Shown here: positions 48,630-58,683 of the stretch, in pieces
How the letters are laid out: every line of letters starts with the position of its first letter
How positions within the stretch are numbered: position 1 is the first letter of the stretch
NCBI GenBank assembly: GCA_964019135.1
Contig: OZ025263.1
Location: forward strand, 33,954,133-34,018,132
Length of the DNA stretch: 64,000 nucleotides
Source of the DNA: Arenicola marina
Lineage: Eukaryota > Annelida > Polychaeta > Arenicolidae
Reading direction: 5' to 3'
Translations under genes and position numbers: made by a program
Notes under the pieces: generated by a model
Database searches by the model: none
The model's input: only the letters and a program-made list of their open reading frames with translations
Told to the model about the DNA's origin: nothing

Positions 48630-48800
48630 GTAAGTCCGTTGACCTTTGTGGCCCAATCGGGAAGGTCTTCTGGGAATGGACAGGTAAGTCCGTTGACTTT
48701 TGAGACCCCATCGGGAAGGTCGTCTGGGAGTGAAGTGGTAGTCCGCTGACCTTTGTGACCCCATCTGGAAGGTCTGGGAGTGGACAGGTAAGTCTACTGG
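48575..48800 (+). repeat. Tandem 54-bp repeat containing the exon 2 splice donor
   Basis: Four units spaced 54, 54 and 50 bases. GT donors start at 48630 (GTAAGT), 48684 (GTAAGT), 48738 (degraded, GTAGTC) and 48788 (GTAAGT). Each unit has CATCGGGAAGGTC upstream and CCGTTGAC downstream of the donor. The frame stays open through unit 3 and closes at TGA 48747-48749. Confidence 0.9.
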
Positions 48801-49593
48801 TGAAGGCAGACAGACAGACTAATGACCCACTTTATTGACTTGTTTCAATATCTGCGTGAGTATTTCAAAACTAAAGTAAATATATATCTAAAACATGTTT
48901 CCTGGTAGGGTACGAGGGGTGTGTGGGGAGGATGGCGGTGGGGGGGGGGAGACAGGCTAATCAACAGGCGGATAAACTATCACGTCAGCAGTCCTTCGGC
49001 AGGTGACAGACAACGTCCGCAGAAAACTTAAAACCCAAGCTTCAACCAGGCGCAGGTTAGTTTTAGGCACGCGGTCTTCGTTATGAGTAGATTTACACAG
49101 AACATATCGGGTCGTATTATATTATGTCACTCCACGTACCAAGCGCAATCTGAGCATTGTGCTTCAGGACGTGTCGATAATTGACGAGTTACTGGTGTTC
49201 AACATGCCAGCCGCCAGCCCAAGCATGACAATCACCACCATTATATACCGATGGAAATGCGTAAATAAAGATTTTCTCATATGATAATAATTGGAAACAA
49301 ATTCGTAAGTTTTTTAGAAGTAGCCAGTCGCGGAGTGTGGGATTATTTTATCCCTGACATGACGTCACCATGGTTCGTAGCCAAATGTGAGACGCAGAGC
49401 CATGCCGTCTCGGGGGGCGTGTCTGCCCTCTTGTATTCCGGATATATACATAAATGTAATATAGTCACTATTTTCCGCTGGTATATTTAGCAATTTTTCA
49501 GGCCGCGATTTAGGTCTGAATTTGTCCTTAATATGATTTTTTTTTCTTAATTTGAGATAAACCTAATTATAATTCTTTCTTATCATATGTTAG
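48800..49593. other. Intron 2 remainder
   Basis: No repeats or coding motifs of note. It ends with a T-rich stretch and TTAG, the proposed acceptor of the small exon 3. Confidence 0.5.
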
Positions 49594-49631
49594 GTTGGGC
49601 GGTCGTCACGTGGTCAAACGCATGCCTCCAG
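49594..49631 (+). CDS. Proposed 38-nt exon 3 of the modular ciliary-type gene
   Basis: Bounded by ATATGTTAG and CTCCAG/GTGAGT. At 38 bases it turns phase 0 into phase 2, which is exactly what exon 4 needs (its acceptor leaves one base of a codon). It reads VGRSSRGQTHAS plus a split Ser, echoing the SGRSSG phrase at the end of exon 2. The phase fit and echo support it; no transcript evidence. Confidence 0.5.
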
Positions 49632-50053
49632 GTGAGTTGTCCTAACTTTGAGTGAAGATCAATGCCCAATCAGAGATGTTCGAGATTAGTAAATATATAG
49701 AAGGTGGACCAGTGATTGCACAGGTACCAGTGATTGCGCACTTGCCGAAATGCATTTTCATTATTGTATTCATATGAAATTGAGTCCAAACATTTTAACC
49801 AGACACATGTCTTCATGTGTGACAGCTACCCTGACGTTCATTTTGTCAGATTCCAAGCAAGCTGCTTATTATTTCAACCATTATTGGCTTTGTGCGCAAT
49901 CACTGGTCTGATAGCCATAGTGTTTGCTGATGTAACCTACATTGGAAAAAAAACAGCGAGTTCGAATGGTATTATATGATTTAGTTTTGCTTGGCAGTTT
50001 TATGTACTAAACATGATAAATAATAATTATATTTTATTTGTTCTTCGCAAAAG

Positions 50054-50276
50054 TCCAAGTTACAGCGAGCGGACTCCGTACCTCTCAACTCAGCAACAGG
50101 TAAACTGGCCGCCCACACCCTCCAGGTCACCCGGACGTCACCATGGCAATAAAGAAAACAGCTTCATCAATGACGCGATCGTGACAGACAAGCGGCGGTC
50201 ACGGTTCAAGGATATCATTCCCCCTTACGACGCCACCAGAGACGCGCATGCGCAGAGCTACTTCGATAAGACAGAT
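50054..50276 (+). CDS. Exon 4 of the modular ciliary-type gene
   Basis: The acceptor is TTCTTCGCAAAAG at 50041-50053. It codes PSYSERTPYLSTQQQVNWPP, then module 3: ENSFINDAIVTDKRRSRFKD, IIPPYDATRDAHAQSYFDKT, D. It matches module 2 at about two-thirds of positions. The donor chosen (GAT/GTACGG at 50277) is weak, but it is in phase 0 and the next exon then reads TTVL, aligning with VTML after module 2. The alternative of reading on ends at a stop at 50310. Confidence 0.6.
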
Positions 50277-50384
50277 GTACGGCGTCTTATGTCCGTCACG
50301 TGCAATGTGTGATAGCCTCGATCTCCCGGTAGAAGACTGTCCGCTTGCGATATAGTCCCTGTGCCCCCGTCGATGTCAAAGGCG

Positions 50385-51060
50385 TGAGACTTTGACCTCG
50401 TGTAACTTACAGCTTCTGATGTCTGTGACTTGCAGTGTATGGTGTGACTTACAGCTTCTGATGTCTGTGACTTGCAGTGTATGGTGTGACTTACAGCTTC
50501 TGATGTCTGACATGCAGTGTATGGTGTGACTTACAGCTTCTGATGTCTGTGTCGTGCAGTGTATGGCGTGACTTACAGCTTCTGATGTCTGACATGCTGT
50601 GTATGGTGTGACTTACAGCTTCTGATGTCTGTGACGTGCAGTGTATGGTGTGACTTACAGCTTCCGATGTCTGACATGCAGTGTATGGTGTGACTTACAG
50701 CTTCTGATGTCTGACATGCAGTGTATGGCGTGACTTACAGCTTCTGATGTCTGTGACGTGCGGTGTATGGTGGGATTTTCAGCTTCTGATGTCTGTGACG
50801 TGCGGTGTATGGTGGGATTTACAGCTTCTGATGTCTGACGTGCAGTGTATGGTGTGACTTACAGCTGCTGATGTCTGTGTCGTGCAGTGTATGGTGTGAC
50901 TTACAGCTTCTGATGTCTGTGTCGTGCAGTGTATGGCGTGACTTACCGCTTCTGATATCTGTGACGTGCAGTGTATGGCGTGACTTACAGCTTCTGATGT
51001 CTGACATGCAGTGTATGGTGTGACTTTCAGCTTCTGATGTCTGCGACTTGCAATGCCTGA
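50385..51060. repeat. 42/40-bp minisatellite in intron 4
   Basis: About 16 units of TGACTTACAGCTTCTGATGT plus CTG(TG)AC[GT]TGCAGTGTATGG, alternating between 42- and 40-base forms. The unit itself contains CTTACAG, a possible decoy splice acceptor. Confidence 0.9.
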
Positions 51061-52440
51061 TGTGACGTCTTTGTTTCAACGACATTTCGCACAGGATAGC
51101 GTTGTACACGAGAATACCACTTTGCACCATGTACCTGCCCAGGTGTCGTAAATCATTACTTCACAACAGCTTATGCACATTATAACGATCAATTATACAG
51201 TAAGATCATGTATACGCAATTAACAGCGCCCAACGTATTTTCCGGCTACCCTTGACAATGGAATTTCCCTTTCGCTACACGACCCTAGTCATGATGGTAC
51301 CTAGCACAACTAGAACCAGAACCAAATTTACTGTCGCCCCACAGTGAACCATGTTTTAGTTAACTGACGAAGTCTTGCTAGAAAATGATGAATCATAACG
51401 CAACCATGTTACAATTTTATCAGAACCAGATTTAAATAGTTGTGTGTATCATAACCCAAACGTGGTACCACTTTTCACAACTATGGTTAAATTTCTTATT
51501 TGTAGAGTACGTCATCAAAATTGGCACATGTGTAAGCGGATTATTATTCGGCTCACTTTATCTCGATCCCAAGCCGTTGGCTGACCGTTAATGACTGACA
51601 ATTTATTTGCTTTCATATCTTTATTTGTCATCCGTCGTTTCGATAAATAAATACATTCACCTCCACATACAGTCGTTCTCGTGACTGTGGCCCGTCGATA
51701 ATGGCCACAACTGTCACTCATACAATGAGTAATGTATCATAATACACGCCTAACAGTAAAAACATCTAGTCATTATATAGGTCGAAGTTGTCGTATGAGA
51801 AACACATCCCTGTGACATGCTGATCACTGCCAAGAGCAACATGAACCGTGCGTCTCGATATCAGCGGAATCACCTACGATTATCCCACTTCATGAAAGCT
51901 GCAATCTCTTCAGTGACAGTGTTCTGTATTAATTATGTAAAGAACGTGTGGCCGAAGGCACCTGCAAAACGACTGTCAGTAGTAGTGAAGCAAGCTCAAA
52001 AACCAGAAAACCTGTCATTGGAAAAACATCAAACCACGTATTGCTTTGTGATACAATGTCATAAAAATTACTACTCTTATAAGGCAATATATGTCCTAAC
52101 ATTGTAAAATCTTTGTTTTATTTACGTGCTGTGTGCTTTGAAATGGGGAGATGAGGACCAGCATTTTAGGTGAGTGCCTGAGGCGCCCTTCCTATAGACA
52201 TATGCTTGGCGCATAGCACATCCCTCAATATTTTGAGATCATGGGGTTACTTATCTTTTTAATTTGCGGACATACATAAACTGCCAATTTATCCGATTCA
52301 CGCGTTGAAGTAGGTCATTTCAATTAATCGATCGTGGATCAAAAACCACTTTTTTTTCGTCACTGTGGCGACACGCACGGGCCAATGTTGTGCCACATAC
52401 AGTTAGATTTTGCCATTTGCGATGTGACGAACGAGATTGC
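51061..52440. other. Intron 4, middle part
   Basis: AT-rich sequence without coding motifs or clear repeats. Short frames here have no family features. Confidence 0.5.
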
Positions 52441-52962
52441 AGATTATCCCCAGGTCTCGACCAGTAGATTATCTCCAGGTCTCGATCAATTGATTATCTC
52501 CAGGTCTCGATCAGTTAATTATCTCCAGGTCTAGATCAGTTGATGTCTCGATCAGTAGATTATATCCAGGTCTCGATCAGTTGATGTATCAATCAGTAGA
52601 TTATCTCTAGGTCTCGATCATTAGATTATGCCCAGGTCTCGATCAGTTAATTATCTCCAGGTTTCGATCAGTTAATTATCTCCAGGTCTAGATCAGTTGA
52701 TGTATCAATCAGTAGATAATCTACAGGGGTCGATCCGTAGATTATCTCCAAGTCTCGATCAGTAGATTATGCCCAGGTCTCGATCAGTTAATTATCTCCA
52801 GGTCTAGATCAGTTGATGTCTCGATCAGTAGATTATATCCAGGTCTAGATCAGTTGATGTCTCGATCAGTAGATTATATCCAGGTCTCGATAAGTTGATT
52901 ATATCCAGGTCTCGATCAGTTGATGTCTCGATCAGTAGATTATCTACAGGAGTCGATCAGTT
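52440..52962. repeat. ~25-bp minisatellite in intron 4
   Basis: About 20 units built from GATTATCTCCAGGTCTCGAT plus CAGTT, with shorter GATGTCTCGATCAGTA variants interleaved. CTCCAG/GTCT looks splice-site-like but has no frame. Confidence 0.9.
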
Positions 52963-53095
52963 GATCATCAATATCTATTTCTAATTGTCGTTGATACATC
53001 ATCTTCAATCAGTATAGCAGTGACAGTATGTGGCACTATTGTAATTAAGATAACAGTGACAATATGGGATATTTTAACTACCTTAGTCTCAGTGA

Positions 53096-53380
53096 GGGGC
53101 CGGCCAGGTAGCTCATTGGGTTAAAGCACTGGCATTCAGCGCTCTGGCCCCTGAGAGCCTAACGGCACGTGGATCAGTGGTTCGAGCCCCGCTGTGACCA
53201 TGCATGTGTGGTGGCAAGATAAAGATCCTGTGTCCTTTATCGTAAAGAGTAGGGGTTACCCCCCGGGGACATGGCTCCGCTCTCCCTTCCTTCTCCCTTC
53301 TCCCAGCTCTTCCCGTTGCCGGCCAGTGTCAAGAGCAAGATGAAAGCTTTTACTTTCCTGTGTCATTCCAATCCAATGAG
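53096..53380 (+). mobile_element. tRNA-derived SINE
   Basis: The 5' end GGGGCCGGCCAGGTAGCTC carries a Pol III A box (53106-53124) and GGTTCGAGCCC at 53179-53189 is a good B box. Beyond the tRNA-like head lies a unique body with pyrimidine-rich CTCCCTTCCTTCTCCCTTC near 53285. Its head resembles the fragments in the sulfotransferase units. The 3' limit is uncertain; I saw no clear target duplication. It lies in intron 4 in sense orientation. Confidence 0.7.
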
Positions 53381-54160
53381 GCAAACTGCATGAGCAAATG
53401 AAACTCCTGGGATGCAAATGGCATGAAATTGAAAAGAATATTACATTTAGAGGCTTGGGCAGTTCAGAAAGAATTGCTTGATAACATTACGTTGTAGACT
53501 CTGACCCCTAGGCACGGTGAGAAAAAGGTCATAATTGGGTACTAATTATTGCATACTGACCTCTTTATCAGAAGCTGGGGAGTCATCTTTCATTCGCGGA
53601 ATTTTCTTCCTTTTTGCTTTCCTCAATTCAGGTAGACTTGGTAGGTCACCTGCAAATTCATCAGGACTATTCATAGGTCGAAGCCTATTATGTCATGTCT
53701 TTAATAATTAAATCAGCTTCCCCACAAAATTAACGAATAAATTATTTAATGCTAACACTGGATGTATACTTCAAATTAAAGTTAATTTATAAGCGACGGA
53801 CTAAATGTCTGTTGCCAAGCAGAGCGCTCTTGGTGACCGCCAGTCGGCTGCTGTCATAGTGAGTAGTTGTGGCGTCAAAATGTTATAAACATGACGTCAC
53901 AATGGGAGTTCTTAAGCAACCGAAGGATATGCCACAAGCACGTGCATGGTATACGTCATCCCGCCAAAGATATTCTTTATGGCAAGCCGATGTGAGATTA
54001 ATTTTGAATATTAATGTAGATGTATCCCCTCGGAATATTGGAATTAATAAATATACGCTCGCATTTTATAGGTAGCACCTATCCATATTAACACCAAGGC
54101 AAACTTTTTTGTATAAAATATTTGGTCTCTATGATGTTTCTTTCTCTCTTTTCGACATAG

Positions 54161-54466
54161 ACAACTGTTCTGTATGCCGGTTACTTTCCAACTCCCAGAC
54201 AATCCTATGAGGTCTCTGCCGGGGGTCCGATAGCGGCCAACGCCAGCAATGGGGCCATCCAGAAGACAAGAGATCTGATCCCAGCTGCGCTAACTGCGTT
54301 AAACTATGCAGTAAAGATACACAATGATCGTACAAACTGGACCCCTAGTCCAGGAGTCACCATGGTTACAGCCACAGGTGGCCCTAATGAGTCTCAGGGT
54401 GTAGCAGACGTGCACGCGGAATCAGACCGCGACTTCAATCTACTGAACATAAAGGTCGCTCCATGA
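54161..54466 (+). CDS. Last exon (5) of the modular ciliary-type gene
   Basis: A strong acceptor (TTTCTTTCTCTCTTTTCGACATAG, written in parts: polypyrimidine then ATAG at 54157-54160) opens a phase-0 frame of 101 residues and TGA at 54464. It starts TTVLYAGYFPTPRQSYEVSA and ends DRDFNLLNIKVAP. No module of the earlier type and no recognised domain, but composition is clearly coding. Only ~35 bases separate the stop from the 42-bp minisatellite and no AATAAA is seen before it, so the 3' UTR must run through the repeat. The five proposed exons join in phase to 386 residues, or 404 with the longer exon 2. Confidence 0.6.
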   Translation, partial: TTVLYAGYFPTPRQSYEVSAGGPIAANASNGAIQKTRDLIPAALTALNYAVKIHNDRTNWTPSPGVTMVTATGGPNESQGVADVHAESDRDFNLLNIKVAP

Positions 54467-54502
54467 AGCATGTTTCTATGTTGTCCCAAGCCTACACACG
54501 GA

Positions 54503-55620
54503 TTGATACCCCAAGTTAGGGGAGGGAAGACACCCTAAGGTCAGGTGACAGCCCAAGTTATGGGAGGGGATACACCCTAAGATAAGGTGATACCCCAAGT
54601 TAGGGGAGGGGAGACACCCGAATTTAGGAGAGGGGAGACATCCTAAGGTCAGGTGATACCCCAAGTTAGGGAAGGGGAGACACCCTAAGGTCAGGTCATA
54701 CCCCAAGTTAGGGGAGGGAAGACACCCTAAGGTCAGGTGAAACCCCAAGTTATGGGAGGGGATACACCCTAAGGCCAGGTGATACGCGAAGTTAGGGGAG
54801 GGGACACACCCTAAGATCAGGTGATACCCCAAGTTAGGGGAGAGAAGACACCCTAAAGTCAGGTGATACCCCAAGTTATGGGAGGGGATACACCCTAAGA
54901 TCAGGTGATACGCGAAGTTAGGGGAGGGGACACACCCTAAGATCAGGTGATACCCCAAGTTAGGGGAGAGAAGACACCCTAAACTCAGGTGATACCCCAA
55001 GTTATGGGAGGGGATACACCCTAAGATAAGGTGATACCCCAAGTTAGGGGAGGGGAGACACCCTAAGGTCAGGTGATACCCCAAGTTATGGGAGGGTATA
55101 CACCCTAAGATAAGGTGATACCCCAAGTTAGGGGAGAGAAGACACCCTAAACTCAGGTGATACCCCAAGTTATGGGAGGGGATACACCCTAAGATAAGGT
55201 GATACCCCAAGTTAGGGGAGGGGAGACACCCTAAGGTCAGGTGATACCCCAAGTTATGGGAGGGGATACACCCTAAGATAAGGTGATACCCCAAGTTAGG
55301 GGAGGGGAGACACCCTAAGGTCAGGTGATACCCGAAGTTAGGGGAGGGGAGACATGCTAAGGTCAGGTGATACCCCAAAGTTAGGGGAAGGGAGACACGC
55401 TAAGTTGATGGAGGGGTAAAACCCAAATTAGGGGAGGGGCGACACCCAACGTTGGGGTGGTACCCTAAGTTACGGGAGGGTAGACACCTAAAGTTAGGGG
55501 TGGGGAGGCTCCATAAGGTAAGGGAGGGGAGACAATCCAGTTGTTAGGGAAGGGGATAAACCCAAGTTGGGGTTGTACCCCAAGCTCAGAGAGGGAGACA
55601 CATCATGTTGGGGGTGGGGC
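54503..55620. repeat. 42-bp minisatellite, third array
   Basis: About 20 regular 42-bp units and then degenerate ones, the same family as 32330-33425 and 40960-42311. The minus strand reads a 14-residue period (GYHLTLGCLPSPNL) without stops because 42 is divisible by three; this is not evidence of a gene. Confidence 0.92.
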
Positions 55621-56360
55621 ACCCTTCATTTGCACAGAACGTCTCACTTATTAAACAGTGAAAATTTGCAGATTTATATAAATCAAACCGGTATTTATGA
55701 CGGTGGAAATACAAGTGATGATTGCTAGAACCCCCCCCCCCCCCCCCGCCCCCCCCCCCCACACCCTCCATTTTTATATCTGTTTTATACCTTTGTTTTA
55801 TCGTGCCTATCTAGACCGGCATAGAGATAGATCTGCGCAAAGATAAGACGCGTATATAGTCGATTAAATTGTGGAAATCGGACAATTTATAAAGAAACTT
55901 TCATATTAAATATATTTAATTTGTGTTTGTTGTATTTGGTAGATTAAGTAACAACTCATTCAATATAGCAGGCGAAGGGTACGCAGGTCACAATTCGTAG
56001 TAGGGGTCTCAGTTATAACGCTTCTTTTCCACTTCGTGTTAGGACAAAGACGTATTATATTTTAGTGTAACGGGGGTAGGGTAAACCACCCCCGTAAAAA
56101 ATATGTTCCAATCATTAGATTTCGGTAGATTTTGAAAATGATATTCACAGATGCATAAGGAATGAGAAAAAACAGGTTTGATTACTATTGCAATTTGTTT
56201 CGGGTTGACCGCTGATTCAGCACAGGCTGCCCGGACTAGCGGTGTAGACACCAAAGATAGTCTGCGACATAATATAGAAAATATGAATTGTTGGCCAAGA
56301 AATACAAACATCTTTTCTGTCATTGATTCAAATTCCTAATATTCACAATTATTTTTACCC
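55620..56360. repeat. Amplicon block Y, second copy
   Basis: Matches 33426-34140 with scattered differences and a longer C-run at 55732-55760. Together with the minisatellite on its left and the FkbM copy on its right it shows that minisatellite, block Y and FkbM were duplicated as one segment. Confidence 0.85.
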
Positions 56361-56660
56361 ACGGGATTTCGGGATTTAACTACAAGACAAAATAGCCTTA
56401 TTTCACATGGAAAAGAGGTTGGTAATACTCAAATTTATTGAATACATGTATATCACTTTAACAACCCGAATGAACTGTTCAAAGCTTCAGTTGCCGCATA
56501 TTTTAATGAGATCTACGCTTACATAAACCTTAATTCCTGGTTCAGTTCGGTTCTGTTTGAGTGTTACGAATTATTTCGGACGTGAACCGGCAGGACTCTT
56601 TGTATAACACCATTGATTTATCACAAATGTCCTTTATAACAAACAATTCGCTTAAGAAGC

Positions 56661-57700
56661 TCAGGGTTGTGTAGCCCTCTTGTACACCACATCTTGGCGC
56701 CCCATGACTTAATGCACCTTGTACCCGCGCTTAGCCATCGGCGAGTTTAGCGCTTTGAGTTTTTGGGACGTACACTTTGGTCATCGCTGAACCCCAAACT
56801 CTACCGTTAAAACGTCAAACGTTATTTTATCGAACGGAATAGTGTCTAGGATCTCTACTTCAGGACTTTCTACATCCAGAGTTAAGTAATCGACGTGGCT
56901 GATCTGGAGAGCCTTGAGAATGGAGTACAACGGAAGGCAGGGAATCTCCACATGTCCTGATAACCGCTTCTTATCCGTTATCCCTCCCAGGCGGCTTTTC
57001 TCCATCAGGTTCGTCAAACCGCCCATCATGTTAGCCACCGTGAATCTAAGAAACGTTGCCTCAGGAACGGGACTCAAACAGCCGTTTACCAGGTTCACCC
57101 GCCTCTTCGGGCGAACAATTTCGAAGTAGGTGGGGTTAGCTTCGATTAGCCAACCGGTCCAGTTGCGAGATTTCTCAAAGAACAATGAATTGGAGAAGGC
57201 TTCCCCCTGGGCAGCTCCACACTCGATGAAAAATCCATTCCTCTTCTTGCCCAGCATTTGATCAACCAGTTTGGATTTTCCAATCTGTGAGTATTGCGTC
57301 CGCCCAGGCTGCTCCAGCTTGAGTGGTCCTGGATCGGGCGCCACAAACAATGTGTTTTCTGATGTGTTCAATGAGGGCCTCGTCCTCCTGATGAGCACCC
57401 ACCAGGTGGGCGGGGAGGGTCGAGTTCTGCACACTCTCAACAACATCTGGTGGTTCTCTCTTAACAACATCCGACGGTTCTCTCTCAAGAGAATCAAATA
57501 GTTTGTCCTCAACAACATCCGACTGCTGGTTTTCCACAGCCCCCGACCTCTCCGCAAGACGCCCCTCCTGGCCCAGGGCAGGGTTGATAAGGGAGGCAGG
57601 GTTCACCTCGCCCTTCCTACCGAGCCCTGGCAACCGAACGACCTCATATCTCACAGCGGCCACAAGGAGTGCTGCTCTGATACACAGGGGTATCGCTGAC
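56661..57700 (-). pseudogene. FkbM methyltransferase copy E, longest N-terminus
   Basis: It lies 16.8 kb from the tandem group and is the most diverged. The core has NGFFIECGAAQGEAFSNSLF, LIEANPTYFEIV and a degraded DVESPEVEIL. The shared extra base before VAPDPGP and the shared TGA (56781-56783, here after VEFGVQR) are present; the tail has one more stop (TAA near 56711). Unlike A-D it does not end at a C-run. The N-terminal frame continues upstream through VENQQSDVVEDKLFDSLERE to a hydrophobic IPLCIRAALLVAAV near 57660-57700, which looks like a type II signal anchor. So this copy preserves the ancestral 5' end, while A-D were cut at a C-run. Confidence 0.8.
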
Positions 57701-57939
57701 TTTCATCGGCCGTTCATCGTGCAGTCCGTGCGGGCGTCACCAAGAAAGACGCACCCAGACATCCCCAGCAAGCCAGGCGTGCGGTGGAACGGTGAAGACA
57801 AGTGAAAGAACCGTATGGGCGTCTCTGTATTATAAATTAGCTAAGGGGCTGATGGGGTGGGCGCTGGATGTGGGACATAGTGGACCCACGTATGAGGCGC
57901 CATAGTGCACAAAACACCCTTTGCACGCAAGGGTTGAGT

Positions 57940-58165
57940 GTGAACCAGACTGGGTTGAGTGTGGGGCTGCATGGGTTGTGTCTGAGCATTCATGGGTTGA
58001 GTTTGGATCTGCATGAGTTGAGTGTGGGTCTGCATGGGTTGAGTGTGGGTCTGCATGGGTTGAGTGTGGGCCTGCATGGGTTGAGTGTGGGCCTGCATGA
58101 GTTGAGTGTGGGCCTGCATGAGTTGAGTGTGGGCCTGCATGGGTTAAGTGTGGGCCTACATGGGT
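57940..58165. repeat. 21-bp minisatellite
   Basis: About ten units with GGGTTGAGTGTGGG[CT]CTGCAT. On its left at 57883-57900 lies CGTATGAGGCGCCATAG, nearly the same as the arms of the fold-back repeat at 63118-63687. Confidence 0.9.
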
Positions 58166-58224
58166 TGTGTCTGATTCATAATTCATTTGGCAAGCGAGCA
58201 ACGTTTTAAGCTAGGCTGTGCTCC

Positions 58225-58620
58225 CTCGGAGAGGATGCTGAGGAGTCACCATGAGGCCCCTGTCTCTCTCAGAGAGGATGCTGAGGTGTCACCATGAGGC
58301 CCTGTCTCTCTTAGAGAGGGTGCTGAGGTGTCACCATGAGGCCCCTGTCTCTCCCAGAGAGGGTGCTGAGGTGTACCATGAGGCCCCTGTCTCCCTCAGA
58401 GAGTGTGGTGAGGTGTCACCACGAGGCCCTGTCTCTCTTAGAGAGGGTGCTGAGGAGTCACCATGAGGCCCCTGTCTCTCACAGAGAGGGTGCCGAGGTG
58501 TCACCATGAGGCCCCTGTCTCTCACAGAGAGGGTGCTGAGGTGTCATCATGAGGCTACCGTCTCTCTCAGAGAGGGTTCTGAGGTGTCACCATGAGGCCC
58601 CTGTCTCTCTCAGATATGGT
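58225..58620. repeat. ~43-bp minisatellite
   Basis: About nine units with GTCACCATGAGGCCCCTGTC and TCTCTCAGAGAGGGTGCTGA. One-base length changes break any frame. Confidence 0.9.
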
Positions 58621-58683
58621 GGCGAGGTTTCAGAGCCCCTGGTTCAGCGGAAAGGAGAGAGTGTGGTTAAGCTTTTGTCCTTT

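Noticed and set aside
49734-49979. 81-codon plus-strand frame with a hydrophobic stretch in intron 3
   Set aside because: It lies between proposed exons with no splice sites in phase and no recognised motif; AT-rich intron sequence gives such frames by chance.
50385-52962. Possible CRISPR-like array because of regular repeats
   Set aside because: The units are contiguous with no unique spacers; ordinary minisatellites in a eukaryotic intron.
54476-55378. 300-codon minus-strand frame with a GYHLTLGCLPSPNL period
   Set aside because: It is the 42-bp minisatellite, whose length is a multiple of three; the same repeat elsewhere is not open. No start context or splice signals.
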